A stretch of DNA of 64,000 nucleotides, from NCBI RefSeq assembly GCF_007290395.2, contig NZ_CP041656.2, positions 4,588,001 through 4,652,000 on the forward strand, in the 5' to 3' direction. The notes beneath the pieces are model-generated. The model saw nothing but the letters and a program-made list of their open reading frames with translations. It did not search any database and had not been told where the DNA came from. Below are positions 36,073 through 44,421 of this stretch, in pieces. Source of the DNA: Bradyrhizobium cosmicum (lineage in GTDB: Bacteria > Pseudomonadota > Alphaproteobacteria > Rhizobiales > Xanthobacteraceae). Both the position numbers and the translations under genes were made by a program. How positions within the stretch are numbered: position 1 is the stretch's first letter; every line of letters starts with the position of its first letter.

Positions 36073-36669
36073 ATGCGTACGGATATGGTGCCGGGAGTGG
36101 CTTTCCCGGATTACGAGCTCAGCGACCATACCGGCAAACACCGCAAGCTCTCGGAGTTGCAAGGAGGCGACCCCATGGTGGTCGTTCTCGGCCGTGGCGG
36201 CTTTTGTCCAAAGGACCGACGGCAGGCCGAAGGACTGCTGCAGCTCCATCGCGAGATGGAAGTCGGCTATTGCCGGATGGTGACGATCACGACCGATAAT
36301 ATCACCCAGACGAACGAGTATCGCAGCGGCGTCGGGGCGCACTGGCCCTTCCTGTCCGATTCCCGGCGGATCATTCAGAAGGATCTCGACATCGCCGAAT
36401 ACACCGATCCCGTCCACAATCCGATGATCCCGCATGTCGTCGTGCTGGAGCCCCGCCTCGTCATTCACAAGGTCTACAACGGCTACTGGTTCTTCGGGCG
36501 TCCGACCGTCGAAGAGCTTCGCCAGGACCTGCGAGCGGTCACCATGAAATGCCGCCCGGACTGGGACATCACGGCCCCCGGTCTCAGGACGTTATGGGAC
36601 CAGGGCCGCAAGGAGCACTTTTATCCCTACGGCAAGGCTTACGTCGAAACTCTCGGCGAACGGGATTAG
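36073..36669 (+). CDS. Redoxin/peroxiredoxin-like protein with a single-cysteine motif
   Basis: 198 aa with a thioredoxin-fold AhpC/TSA-like layout: [20 protein letters not shown], a [16 protein letters not shown] segment where a peroxidatic Cys is expected, then [10 protein letters not shown] and an [15 protein letters not shown] segment like the FP-LSD of peroxiredoxins. The usual resolving CPxC partner is missing (CPKD), so it would be a one-Cys enzyme or not a peroxidase at all. The ATG at 36073 has GGAGG about 6 nt upstream. It probably shares a transcript with the MOSC-reductase fusion 38 bp before it. Its stop overlaps the nhaA stop by four bases. Confidence 0.8.
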   Translation: MRTDMVPGVAFPDYELSDHTGKHRKLSELQGGDPMVVVLGRGGFCPKDRRQAEGLLQLHREMEVGYCRMVTITTDNITQTNEYRSGVGAHWPFLSDSRRIIQKDLDIAEYTDPVHNPMIPHVVVLEPRLVIHKVYNGYWFFGRPTVEELRQDLRAVTMKCRPDWDITAPGLRTLWDQGRKEHFYPYGKAYVETLGERD

Positions 36670-37901
36670 CCCTCGGCCTCGTTGCGCCGGCGCTGGGCGT
36701 ATTCCGCGCCCCATCCGAGGCCGAGCGTCACGGAAATCAGCGAGCCGAGCAGCACGCCGAGCTTCGCGGCATCCAGCAGTTTGTCGTCGGTGAAGGCGAG
36801 CATCGCGATGAAGATCGACATGGTGAAGCCGATGCCGGCCAGGAGCCCGATCAGGCAAACGCCGCCCCATGACACGCCGGGAGCGAGGCGGCACCAGCCG
36901 GTGCGCACCGCAAGCCACGTTGCACCGATCACGCCGACGGGCTTGCCAGCACACAGGGCCAGGGCAACACCGAGCGTCACGAACTGTGCGCCGCCGGAGA
37001 GCTCCGTGCTCGCGAAGCCGACACCGGCATTCGCCAGCGCGAACAGCGGCATGACTCCGTAAGCGACCCAGGGATGCAGCGCGGCCTCGACACGCATGAC
37101 GGGCGGCACGACCTCCGGGCTGGCCGATCGCACCGGCGTGATCAGGCCAAGCACGACACCGGCCAGCGTCGGATGAACTCCGGCCATGAGGAAGCCCGCC
37201 CAGACGATGAACCCAGGCACCACATAGGTGGACGCCGAACCAAATCCGATCCACTGAAAGCCAAGCACGATCAGGACGCCGAGCGCTGCGACGGCGAAGC
37301 CGTTGAGATCGAGTCCGCTGGTGTAGAACGCCGCAATGATGAGAACCGCGATGATGTCGTCGATGATGGCGAGCGCCAGCAAAAAGACCCGGACATTGGA
37401 CGGGATCGATTTTCCGAGCAGCGCGAGCACGCCGACGGCGAAAGCGATGTCGGTTGCCGTCGGGATCGCCCAGCCTTGGCTGCGCCCGGGAGCGGCGTTT
37501 AAGCTCAGGTAGATCAGCGCGGGAACGACGACACCGCCGACAGCCGCGAGCACCGGCAGAATGGCCTGATCAAACCGGCTCAGTGCGCCCTCGTGGATTT
37601 CGCGACGGATTTCCATGCCGACGACCAGGAAGAAGATCGTCATCAAGGCGTCGTTGATCCAGAAATGCAGCGGCCTCACGAAGGCGAACCCGCCAAGGCG
37701 GAGCGGAATCTCCAGGTGCCAGAGATCATGATACGAATGGGCGAAGGGTGAGTTGGCCCAGAGCAGCGCGGCCGCTGCGGCCACGAGCAGCACGATGCCG
37801 CTGATGGCCTCGACATGCAGGAATTGCTGGAGTGTGGAAAGCGCCCGCTCAACGAAAAGAGGTGTTTTGGGCAGGTCCCCGCCGGGCAGCTGATCGTTCA
37901 T
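36666..37901 (-). CDS. nhaA: Na+/H+ antiporter NhaA
   Basis: 411-aa NhaA with twelve membrane segments. The ion-binding pair lies in [12 protein letters not shown] (two adjacent Asp, near 168), and [17 protein letters not shown] carries the conserved TD motif of the crossed helices. [13 protein letters not shown] near 75 and [15 protein letters not shown] near 365 are also typical. It exports sodium for protons at alkaline pH. Starts at 37901, 37913 or 37955 are possible; none has a strong ribosome binding site, and 37901 fits the family length. It converges with the redoxin gene, sharing four bases at the stops. Confidence 0.93.
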   Translation of the reverse strand: MNDQLPGGDLPKTPLFVERALSTLQQFLHVEAISGIVLLVAAAAALLWANSPFAHSYHDLWHLEIPLRLGGFAFVRPLHFWINDALMTIFFLVVGMEIRREIHEGALSRFDQAILPVLAAVGGVVVPALIYLSLNAAPGRSQGWAIPTATDIAFAVGVLALLGKSIPSNVRVFLLALAIIDDIIAVLIIAAFYTSGLDLNGFAVAALGVLIVLGFQWIGFGSASTYVVPGFIVWAGFLMAGVHPTLAGVVLGLITPVRSASPEVVPPVMRVEAALHPWVAYGVMPLFALANAGVGFASTELSGGAQFVTLGVALALCAGKPVGVIGATWLAVRTGWCRLAPGVSWGGVCLIGLLAGIGFTMSIFIAMLAFTDDKLLDAAKLGVLLGSLISVTLGLGWGAEYAQRRRNEAEG

Positions 37902-38042
37902 GGGCACGCGCATCCTGCGTGGCGGCCCGACCATCGCTTGACCTGTCGCTGCCACATGCAGCGAGCACCCGGACCCGTTCTACACGGCGCCGGGCGTAAG
38001 GCAACCCCGCTCCGCGCGCATACGCATCTAGCCCATGCGGCG

Positions 38043-38068
38043 GGAACTACGGCGCGGTAAGGATCGTT
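38043..38068 (+). promoter_or_regulatory. EcfG-type (general stress) promoter
   Basis: GGAAC at 38043-38047, a 17-nt spacer, then CGTT at 38065-38068. This matches the alphaproteobacterial EcfG consensus (GGAAC, N16-17, CGTT) exactly and lies 35 bp upstream of the amidotransferase start. Confidence 0.7.
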
Positions 38069-38102
38069 GGTGCACCTCACGACCCGTCTTGACAGGAACG
38101 CC

Positions 38103-38930
38103 ATGTGCCGCTGGATCGCATACCGGGGCGAGACGACCTCGTTCGAGCCTTACGTCACCGAGCCCGAGCATTCGCTGATTGCGCAAAGCATCCGCTCGCT
38201 GCAATCGACAGCGGGCTCGAATGGCGATGGCTTCGGTCTCGGCTGGTACGGCGAGCACCCGGAGCCTGGGCTTTATCGCGAGACGCGCCCCGCCTGGTCG
38301 GATGAAAACCTCCGCTACCTCTGCCGCCATCTCCGTTCGCACCTGTTCTTCGCCCATGTGCGCGCCGCCACCGGCACGGCGGTAACGCGGCAGAACTGTC
38401 ATCCCTTCGCCTGCGGCCAGTGGATGTTCATGCACAACGGCTTCATCGGCAGCTGGAATCGCCTGCGGCGGAAGGTCGAGGCGCTGATCCCCGACGCCTA
38501 CTATCCGTCGCGGCTGGGCTCGACGGACTCCGAAGCCGTGTTCCTCGCCATGATGGGTGCCGGTCTCGACAGCGATCCGGTCGGCGCGACGCACCGCGTG
38601 CTGCGATCGCTTGCCGGTCTCGTCAACGAAGGCGAACACCGCGAGCGGCTGCGCTTCACCAGCGCGGTCGCGAACGGTCGCGACCTCTACGCCTTCCGCG
38701 TTGCAGTCAACGATGCCGCGAACACGCTGTATTTTCGCGAATCCGGCGGCCAGGTCGTCGTCGTATCCGAGCCGTTCGACAAGGAAACGGACTGGACCGA
38801 AGTGCCGCCCAATCACGCCCTGATCGCGCGCGCGTCCGAAAGCGCGAAGATTGTTCCGTTCGACCTTGCAATTTCCAGTGAGCCCGGCGCGGAACCCGCC
38901 CCCGTCAGGAGGATTATCGCCCGCAGGTAA
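38103..38930 (+). CDS. Class II glutamine amidotransferase (YafJ/EgtC-like)
   Basis: 275 aa. The start at 38103 makes Cys2 the N-terminal nucleophile after Met removal (MCRWIAYRG), as the Ntn-hydrolase fold requires; AGGA lies 7 nt upstream. Other marks are NGDGFGLGWYG near 50, FAHVRAATGTAV near 80, NCHPFACGQWMFMHNGFIG near 95 and GSTDSEAVF near 135. It would cut gamma-glutamyl amides or glutamine. Nineteen bases later begins a YbdK-type gamma-glutamyl ligase gene, then a zinc-ribbon protein; the three probably form one operon behind an EcfG-type promoter. The substrate is unknown. YafJ and EgtC are the nearest known types. Confidence 0.9.
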   Translation: MCRWIAYRGETTSFEPYVTEPEHSLIAQSIRSLQSTAGSNGDGFGLGWYGEHPEPGLYRETRPAWSDENLRYLCRHLRSHLFFAHVRAATGTAVTRQNCHPFACGQWMFMHNGFIGSWNRLRRKVEALIPDAYYPSRLGSTDSEAVFLAMMGAGLDSDPVGATHRVLRSLAGLVNEGEHRERLRFTSAVANGRDLYAFRVAVNDAANTLYFRESGGQVVVVSEPFDKETDWTEVPPNHALIARASESAKIVPFDLAISSEPGAEPAPVRRIIARR

Positions 38931-38949
38931 TACCATCGCCGGGTGGACA

Positions 38950-40179
38950 ATGACATTTGCTTCGGACGTTTTGAAACTGCTGCGTCTCGATTCCTCCGAT
39001 GACAAGCAGCACCTCGTCATTCGCTCGGCCGGCGGCGGCGGCAAAGCCGCCGAATATTCGTTCGGCATCGAGGAGGAATATTTCCTCGCCGATCGCCGCA
39101 GCTTCGAGGTCGCGATCGAAACGCCCAACGCGCTGTTCGAATCGGCGAACTGGTCCACCGGCGGCCAGGCCATGCGCGAGATGCTGCAATCCCAGCTCGA
39201 GGTCGCCACCAACGTTCACGTCGACGTCAATGATGCCAGGGAAGAGCTCAGGTTCCTGCGCCGCGAGGTCGCCAACGTCGCCGCGCAATACGGCTTCGTC
39301 ATCATGGCCTGCGGCACCCATCCGACCGCGGTCTGGCGCATGTCGCAGCCGAGCCCGAAGCCGCGCTATGAGGAAATGATCGAGGATCTGCGCAGCATCG
39401 GCCACCGCAACATGATGTGCGGCATGCATGTGCACGTCCAGCTGCCGGATCCCGAGAAGCGGATGGCGGTGATGCGGGCGATGCTGCCGCTTCTGCCGCT
39501 GTTCATCGCGCTGGCTGCCTCCTCCCCGTTCTGGAATTCCCACAAGACGGGACTGAAGGGCTACCGGCTGGCGGCCTATAGCGAGCTGCCGCGCACCGGC
39601 ATGCCCGAACTGTTCGAGAACCGGCAGGACTACGACGCCTATATCGGCGCGTTGCAGCGCTCGGGCGTGATCCCCGACGAGAGCCACATCTGGTGGGCGA
39701 TGCGCCCGTCCATGAAGCATCCGACGCTCGAGCTTCGCGCGCCGGACACCTGCACCTTCGTCGACGACGCCGTCGCGATCGCCTCGCTCTATCGCTGCCT
39801 GACACGGCACCTCTATCTGCGGCCTCATCTGTCGAAGGAGGTCACCGTGGTCGAGCGCGCGATCGCGGTCGAGAACAAATGGCGCGCCCAGCGTTACGGC
39901 ACCGACTGCATCTTTGCTTCCAAGGATGGTCCGGTCACGATCTCCGAGCTGCTCACGCGCATCATCGACGACACCGCCGAGGACGCGGCCGCGCTGAACT
40001 GCGCCGCGGAGGTCGAGCACTGCCGGACCATCGTGGAACGCGGCAGCTCGGCCGAGTTCCAGCTTCGCGCCTATCGCGAAAACGGCGACGACATCGCATC
40101 GGTGTCACGATGGATTGCTACAGCTACGATGTCAGGGACCAGTGCTCCGATCGGACGCAGTGCTCAGGCGCCGACATAG
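38950..40179 (+). CDS. YbdK-type carboxylate-amine ligase (GCS2 family)
   Basis: 409-aa glutamate-cysteine ligase family 2 protein. The ATP-grasp-like core opens with SFGIEEEYFLAD near 38, followed by QLEVATNVHVDV near 80, CGMHVHVQLPD near 155 and PTLELRAPDTC near 255, which supply metal and glutamate contacts. Members join glutamate (or another carboxylate) to an amine with ATP. The last 15 or so residues (SGTSAPIGRSAQAPT) look like a non-conserved tail. It starts 19 bp after the amidotransferase and ends 62 bp before the zinc-ribbon gene. Whether the product is a glutathione-like thiol or another gamma-glutamyl compound cannot be read. Confidence 0.9.
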   Translation: MTFASDVLKLLRLDSSDDKQHLVIRSAGGGGKAAEYSFGIEEEYFLADRRSFEVAIETPNALFESANWSTGGQAMREMLQSQLEVATNVHVDVNDAREELRFLRREVANVAAQYGFVIMACGTHPTAVWRMSQPSPKPRYEEMIEDLRSIGHRNMMCGMHVHVQLPDPEKRMAVMRAMLPLLPLFIALAASSPFWNSHKTGLKGYRLAAYSELPRTGMPELFENRQDYDAYIGALQRSGVIPDESHIWWAMRPSMKHPTLELRAPDTCTFVDDAVAIASLYRCLTRHLYLRPHLSKEVTVVERAIAVENKWRAQRYGTDCIFASKDGPVTISELLTRIIDDTAEDAAALNCAAEVEHCRTIVERGSSAEFQLRAYRENGDDIASVSRWIATATMSGTSAPIGRSAQAPT

Positions 40180-40241
40180 CGTCCGCACAAGCTTCGACAC
40201 CGATAAGGGCGCTGCGGAGTTGCCGTGGCGTGGAGAAAAGC

Positions 40242-40445
40242 ATGACCGACATCACCTGTTGCGCTGGCTGTGGCCACAGCCTGGTCCCCATGCTGACCAG
40301 GAAGGGCTCGACGGAGTTCACCTGCCTCTGGTGCGAAAGCATCGACGCCCAGGCAATGGACATGGCGAAGTGGACGGACAGCCCAACGGGTAAGCCCCAA
40401 CGGTTCTCGGCTGCACATTCCCCATCACGCCTGCCGCCAAATTAG
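40242..40445 (+). CDS. 67-aa zinc-ribbon-like protein
   Basis: Small protein with two CxxC-type knuckles, CAGCGHSL near residue 7 and CLWCESID near 28, the spacing of a zinc ribbon. The C-terminal half is polar and unstructured. The ATG has GGAG about 7 nt upstream. It follows the YbdK-type ligase gene in the same direction and is probably in its operon. Function unknown. Confidence 0.7.
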   Translation: MTDITCCAGCGHSLVPMLTRKGSTEFTCLWCESIDAQAMDMAKWTDSPTGKPQRFSAAHSPSRLPPN

Positions 40446-40679
40446 ACAACCGACGGCACGTCCGGGGGATCGTACCGCCTGCAAAGCGGGTCAGTCGTCC
40501 GGCGAATCGGTCGACCTAACTAGCGGTGCAACCACCGGATTTTGCTTGCTCCGCCATGGCGCGCGAGCCGTCCCATCGCTGGAACCGAACTGGCCCAGAA
40601 TTCGCAACGCAGCGTTAGACCTTCAGTCTCCGCTGCCCGCCAGATCGCGCGCGGAGGACCGGCCAGATCGGAGAATGCC

Positions 40680-41819
40680 ATGAACGTGCATGCTGCCGCC
40701 GATATCAAATTCACCGGCCTCACCCGCCCGAGCGGCGCGCCGCTTCGCCTCAACGATCAGGATTTCGTGGCGATCGACCGCGACAAGAATGCCAAGTATG
40801 AGGCGACCTACAGGCCCCAGGCACTCTACAACCGCGCCAATGAAGGCTTTCACGCCAACAACGAAACCTTCCTGCTGCACGAGGTCGCGACCAACCTGCC
40901 GATCTACCGGCCCGACACCGGCCCCACCGATTTCCATCTGCATCTGCCGCCGGGCGGCTTTCAACTCGTGCTGGTCACCTCGGGCGCGTTCACCTTCGAC
41001 TACGACGGGCGCTTCTACAATGTCGGCCCCGGCGCCGTGATGCTGCAAAGCGCGATCGTGCACCGCCAGCTGTTCTACACCTGGTCGGGACTGTCGACGG
41101 AGGAGAACCTGAAGACGGCGCAGACCGTGGTGCCGGACCCGATCTCGATGGGCTATTCCGGCAAATTCCTCGAAGCCTTCATCACCGACCCCACCACCTT
41201 TCCGAATCCGACCATCGTCGGTCCGGACCAGATCAATGAGGCCGAGACGCCGCGCGTGGCCTGGAATCATCCGCTGCATGATCGCCCGGCCGATGCAGGC
41301 TTCTGGCTGCAGGACCCGCTGGCGCTGGATGCGCTGTTCAAGCCGCTCACCGACAACTCGGTCAAATCGGCCATGCCGGTTTATGTGCGCGATATCGGCA
41401 TCGAGATTCCGAGCGGCCATCTTGTCACCGGCCACATCATCGCGACCGACCCGCGCGGCCAGTCGCTGCTGCCGAAGAGCACGTCGATCGCTGCAGACAC
41501 TGGTTTCTTTACCAAGGGCGAGGTCGTCATCTATCGCGTCATTCGCGGCACGGCCGAGTTCAGGAAGAAGTCCGGCGAGAGCTTTGAACTCTCTGCCGGC
41601 GATGTCGTGACCGCGGGCAAGGAGTCGGTCAGCCTGATTGGCCTCGGCGAAAACACCCAGGTACTTCGGCTGGGCCTGCTCAAGGGGATGAACGAGCTGC
41701 GCAGCTGGACCCCGACGCAGCGTGACGAGATCGACGGCCTCGCCGGCCAGATCATTACACAGAGGGACGTTCGTCCCCTGCGCACCGAGGGCAAGCCGGT
41801 CGGCTATCTGTACGCCTAG
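40680..41819 (+). CDS. Bicupin-like protein, function unknown
   Basis: 379 aa with two beta-barrel halves: HLHLPPGGFQLVLVTSGAFT near 82 and a second jelly-roll at about 265-335 (FFTKGEVVIYRVIRGTAEF, then GESFELSAGDVV). The first half keeps two histidines of a cupin motif; the second lacks most metal ligands. It may bind a small molecule or act as a dioxygenase-like enzyme. The ATG has GGAG 7 nt upstream. A GGAAC at 40581 lies about 100 bp upstream, but the -10 part (CGCA, 17-nt spacer) is a poor EcfG match. A strong hairpin follows the stop. Confidence 0.7.
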   Translation: MNVHAAADIKFTGLTRPSGAPLRLNDQDFVAIDRDKNAKYEATYRPQALYNRANEGFHANNETFLLHEVATNLPIYRPDTGPTDFHLHLPPGGFQLVLVTSGAFTFDYDGRFYNVGPGAVMLQSAIVHRQLFYTWSGLSTEENLKTAQTVVPDPISMGYSGKFLEAFITDPTTFPNPTIVGPDQINEAETPRVAWNHPLHDRPADAGFWLQDPLALDALFKPLTDNSVKSAMPVYVRDIGIEIPSGHLVTGHIIATDPRGQSLLPKSTSIAADTGFFTKGEVVIYRVIRGTAEFRKKSGESFELSAGDVVTAGKESVSLIGLGENTQVLRLGLLKGMNELRSWTPTQRDEIDGLAGQIITQRDVRPLRTEGKPVGYLYA

Positions 41820-41829
41820 CCCAAAAAGA

Positions 41830-41851
41830 ACGGCCCGCCGAAGCGGGCCGT
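41830..41851 (+). terminator. Hairpin terminator between convergent genes
   Basis: ACGGCCCGC, loop CGAA, then GCGGGCCGT: a 9-bp perfect stem directly after the bicupin stop and just before the stop of the converging gene. On the minus strand the stem is followed by TCTTTTTGG, so it is a good intrinsic terminator for the 41863-42483 gene; on the plus strand the T-run is poor. Confidence 0.75.
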
Positions 41852-41862
41852 CGAACTCTCGT

Positions 41863-42483
41863 TTAGCGGAGCGATCCGCCGTAAAGCTGCCGCTCCTTGC
41901 GAACCTCGTCGGCACCGTAAGGCTTGCTGGCGGGATCGAACGACTTCCACCCGGCCTTCTGCCAGGCGGCGCTGCGGTCCCGCAAATCGACCGACGACTC
42001 GTTCAGGATCGCGTCGAGACGCGCGCGATCGGTATCCGCAACCCGCGCGGACACCAGCGTGCCTCCGCGACGAACGCCCTCGGCGTACGAGTCAGCATCC
42101 TCCTTGGAAATGCCGGCTTCAGTCAGCGCCCCAACGACGCCGCCGGTTGCAGCGCCTGCAGCCGCGCCGACGGCAGTCGCAGCGAGCCAACCGGCTGCGA
42201 CGACAGGACCGAGGCCGGGGATCGCGAGAAGGCCGAGTCCGGCCAATAGGCCGGCGGTGCCGCCTACGCCCGCACCGATGCCGGCACCCGTGCCCGCACC
42301 TTCGGCGCGATCGTCGACACCGTCGCGATCACGATCCACCTTCTTGTCGGTGTTGAACCAGCTGTCCGAATTGTTGGCGACGATGCTGATGTCCGCATGC
42401 GGCACGCCGGCAGCTTCGAGCCGCTGAACCGCCTGCTGCGCGTTGGTGTAGTTGTCGTAAAGACGAGAGATTGTAACGGTCAT
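41863..42483 (-). CDS. General-stress-type protein with glycine-rich hydrophobic centre
   Basis: 206 aa. The N-terminal 50 residues (MTVTISRLYDNYTNAQQAVQ, then LEAAGVPHADISIVAN) match the YflT/general stress protein 17M-like domain that begins many bacterial stress proteins. An acidic DRDRDGVDD follows, then a glycine/alanine-rich stretch (residues 70-140) of membrane-like or zymocin-like character, then VSARVADTDRARLDAIL. The ATG at 42483 has AAGGA about 8 nt upstream. It lies 13 bp after an exported small protein gene and is likely co-transcribed with it. Exact function unknown. Confidence 0.75.
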   Translation of the reverse strand: MTVTISRLYDNYTNAQQAVQRLEAAGVPHADISIVANNSDSWFNTDKKVDRDRDGVDDRAEGAGTGAGIGAGVGGTAGLLAGLGLLAIPGLGPVVAAGWLAATAVGAAAGAATGGVVGALTEAGISKEDADSYAEGVRRGGTLVSARVADTDRARLDAILNESSVDLRDRSAAWQKAGWKSFDPASKPYGADEVRKERQLYGGSLR

Positions 42484-42496
42484 TTTGATTCCTTGC

Positions 42497-42832
42497 TTAC
42501 TTGGCCGAATTGACGTTGCCCTGGAAGTCGACGCTGACCGCAGTGGCTGATCCGCCCTTGCTGGCCTGGCCGCGCCAGACACCCTTGTCGTCCTTCTTCA
42601 GTGCGGTGACGTTGGCGTAGCCGGCGTCCTCGATCTTGGATTTGGCCTGACCTTCAGTGAAACTGTTGCGACCCGCGACAGGCGCGTCGGAGTTGTTCTG
42701 ACCTGCACTGTTGACCGCATTGTTGTTCGGCCCGGACTGCGCTGGCTGATTCTGCGCTGAAGTGGGGGCAGCTACGAAAGCCGTGGCCGCAGCGAATAAA
42801 GATAGGCAAACGAAAAGTGTTGGGCGCTTCAT
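42497..42832 (-). CDS. Exported 111-aa protein (PepSY-like)
   Basis: A clear signal peptide (MKRPTLFVCLSLFAAATAFV onward, cut near TSAQN) is followed by an Asn/Ser-rich linker. A compact domain then reads FTEGQAKSKIEDAGYANVTA and GVWRGQASKGGSATAVSVDF, which resembles PepSY-type domains that inhibit or bind in the periplasm. A GGAAC lies 50 bp upstream on the minus strand (42882-42886), hinting at stress control, but the -10 element is weak (GCTT). Probably the first gene of a two-gene operon with the 206-aa protein. Confidence 0.75.
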   Translation of the reverse strand: MKRPTLFVCLSLFAAATAFVAAPTSAQNQPAQSGPNNNAVNSAGQNNSDAPVAGRNSFTEGQAKSKIEDAGYANVTALKKDDKGVWRGQASKGGSATAVSVDFQGNVNSAK

Positions 42833-42917
42833 GATTGTCTCCAGTGACTAAGGAATGAGCCAAGCCCTCAACGGAGCTTTCGTTCCTAAGTCGCGCGCGG
42901 AGACATCGCCCGCGCAT

Positions 42918-43070
42918 TTAAGTTTTAAAGAAAATCATCCACGTAACGGCCAGGATGAGAACCGCGAGTGCAACGCTCACACCAAGCAGCATCAGGACGC
43001 TGGGCCCCAGCTCGCCTTGACGTGCTTCGACAGCGGTCTCGACGACGTGTCCGCTTTTGTCTTTGTCCAT
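42918..43070 (-). CDS. 50-aa single-pass membrane protein
   Basis: A short frame reading MDKDKSGHVVETAVEARQGE, followed by one membrane helix (SVLMLLGVSVALAVLILAVT) and WMIFFKT. Start ATG at 43070, with only a weak GAGAG upstream. The charged N-terminus and strongly hydrophobic C-terminus form a sensible tail-anchored protein, and codon use suits a coding region. It lies among small stress-type genes. Function unknown. Confidence 0.65.
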   Translation of the reverse strand: MDKDKSGHVVETAVEARQGELGPSVLMLLGVSVALAVLILAVTWMIFFKT

Positions 43071-43116
43071 GGCATTGCTCTCATAGTCCGAGGATCAGCT
43101 TGACCGTACGCTTGCT

Positions 43117-43350
43117 CTAATAGCGCGGGCGCCGTTGAGCGAACGCCGCACGAGGGTTGATGCCGCATCCTGCATTGCGGCCGGAAGCCGACGCCATGCA
43201 TTGCGCCCGCGTTTGATAATTGCAGTCGCCCGGATAGCCCGTCTGCCGCCCCTGAAGACACCAGCGATATTCCTGAGCATCGGCGGGTACTGCGCCTGCG
43301 ACGGTGATCGTCCCGGCGGTCAACGCCAACATGATGAGAATCTTACGCAT
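43117..43350 (-). CDS. DUF3551 family small exported protein
   Basis: 77 aa: signal peptide (MRKILIMLALTAGTITVAGA onward, cut near ADAQEYRW) and a mature part with the DUF3551 pattern RWCLQGRQTGYPGDCNYQTR, then CMASASGRNAGCGINPR, i.e. four conserved cysteines. AGGAG lies 6 nt before the ATG at 43350. DUF3551 proteins are abundant in Bradyrhizobium and of unknown function. A GGAAC at 43408-43412 on the minus strand is about 60 bp upstream, with only a partial -10 (GATT). Confidence 0.85.
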   Translation of the reverse strand: MRKILIMLALTAGTITVAGAVPADAQEYRWCLQGRQTGYPGDCNYQTRAQCMASASGRNAGCGINPRAAFAQRRPRY

Positions 43351-43707
43351 GTTCGGCTCCTGCTTGTCCAATTCGCGTTAACGTCCAAATCGGATCCGCG
43401 GAGGTTCGTTCCTATACGCTTGGGAGCGGTCCAGCGGACGGACCTCGTCGGCAGGCGCAAACCTTTAAAGAGAAGAGCTCGGAACCCGGCGTGCTGGAGG
43501 TCAGGCAGGCGTTGATAGGCTGCCATCCTGTTGCGGTGCGCTTACTTCAGGAGGCCTCTCATTCCGCACCAGGCTCCAGGCGCGAGGCCCATTCAAGCAG
43601 TCGATGCACTTTGTTGCGAGAAGTTTGGCAAGTGAACCCGCCTGGCGCACGCGGTTGCGCTTCTCCGTCGTGGCGAAACCTCCCGACATACCGCGATATC
43701 GACGACG
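43351..43707. other. Intergenic region, no gene supported
   Basis: About 350 bp. Frames of 62-68 codons exist on the minus strand (for example 43501-43689), but they have no ribosome binding site and no recognisable motif. The region may hold the DUF3551 promoter near 43390-43412. Nothing else was seen. Confidence 0.5.
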
Positions 43708-44154
43708 TCAATCCAACGCGTTCGGCGACTGATGTTGCAAGGCTGGCGTTGCGCCGTCGAGCCAATCCTGCGTCTCAGCAAGAGAGAGCCACGCATCACC
43801 CATGCGCCTCAACTGCTTGCGCGTTGCGTCGTCGGCGGTGGCGTGTTCCAGCGAGAGGCAGTGGCCGGCGTTGTTCCGAAGGTGGTCCGACCGGCTCAAT
43901 TGGCTGTCGGTGCTGTTCGCTGGCTCGGCGGATGTCTGCCAGGAGTTCTTGCAGACAGGGCACCGCCACTGATTGATCAATGTCCCGGTCGGTAAATAGG
44001 TCGCGTGCGCCGGAGCCGCCACGAGTTTCCCGCAAGCGGTGCAGCCTTCCGGCCGCTGTGACGGGGAATGCAGGCTCTCGGCCTGCACGGCTCTCGCAAT
44101 CCAGCGGCGTTCGAACTTGCGGCAAAGATGGAGAGGATAGGAGATGACGTTCAA
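43708..44154 (-). CDS. Zinc-ribbon protein with TTG start, function unknown
   Basis: 148 aa from a TTG at 44154 with a strong GGAGG about 5 nt upstream; no ATG fits. A zinc ribbon is plain: CTACGKLVAAPAHATYLPTG to WRCPVCKNSW (two CxxC pairs about 25 residues apart, residues 38-70). The C-terminal part is helical (HCLSLEHATADDATRKQLRR, then MGDAWLSLAETQDWLDG). Small proteins of this layout are common in Bradyrhizobium and uncharacterised. It lies divergent from the zinc alcohol dehydrogenase. Confidence 0.7.
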   Translation of the reverse strand: MNVISYPLHLCRKFERRWIARAVQAESLHSPSQRPEGCTACGKLVAAPAHATYLPTGTLINQWRCPVCKNSWQTSAEPANSTDSQLSRSDHLRNNAGHCLSLEHATADDATRKQLRRMGDAWLSLAETQDWLDGATPALQHQSPNALD

Positions 44155-44338
44155 AGCGCGCCTCCAGTCTGTGGCGGGAGCGCGGCAGCGTCTCTCTGTC
44201 ACCGGCGCCTGTCAGTCTCTGCCAGCGATACTCTTGATATGGTACGCCAAATGGCCTCCGCCAGTGCGAAGTCGAGAAGCCCTTTCTGACAGCCGTATTG
44301 ACCCGGCCTGACCTGAGCGTCGCGCTCATTCGATTTAG

Positions 44339-44363
44339 GAACCTCTCTCCATTCCTCCTGTTG
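44339..44363 (+). promoter_or_regulatory. EcfG-type promoter, upstream of alcohol dehydrogenase
   Basis: GGAAC at 44339-44343, a 16-nt spacer, then TGTT at 44360-44363, differing from the EcfG -10 consensus (CGTT) by one base. It lies about 59 bp before the dehydrogenase start. Confidence 0.55.
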
Positions 44364-44421
44364 CCTCAGCACGACATGACCTGTGAATGCGCATGCCGTC
44401 CCCAAAAATGGAGATATGACC

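Noticed and set aside
43501..43689. 62-codon frame in the 43.4-43.7 kb gap
   Set aside because: No ribosome binding site, no motif, and overlapping alternative frames of similar length.
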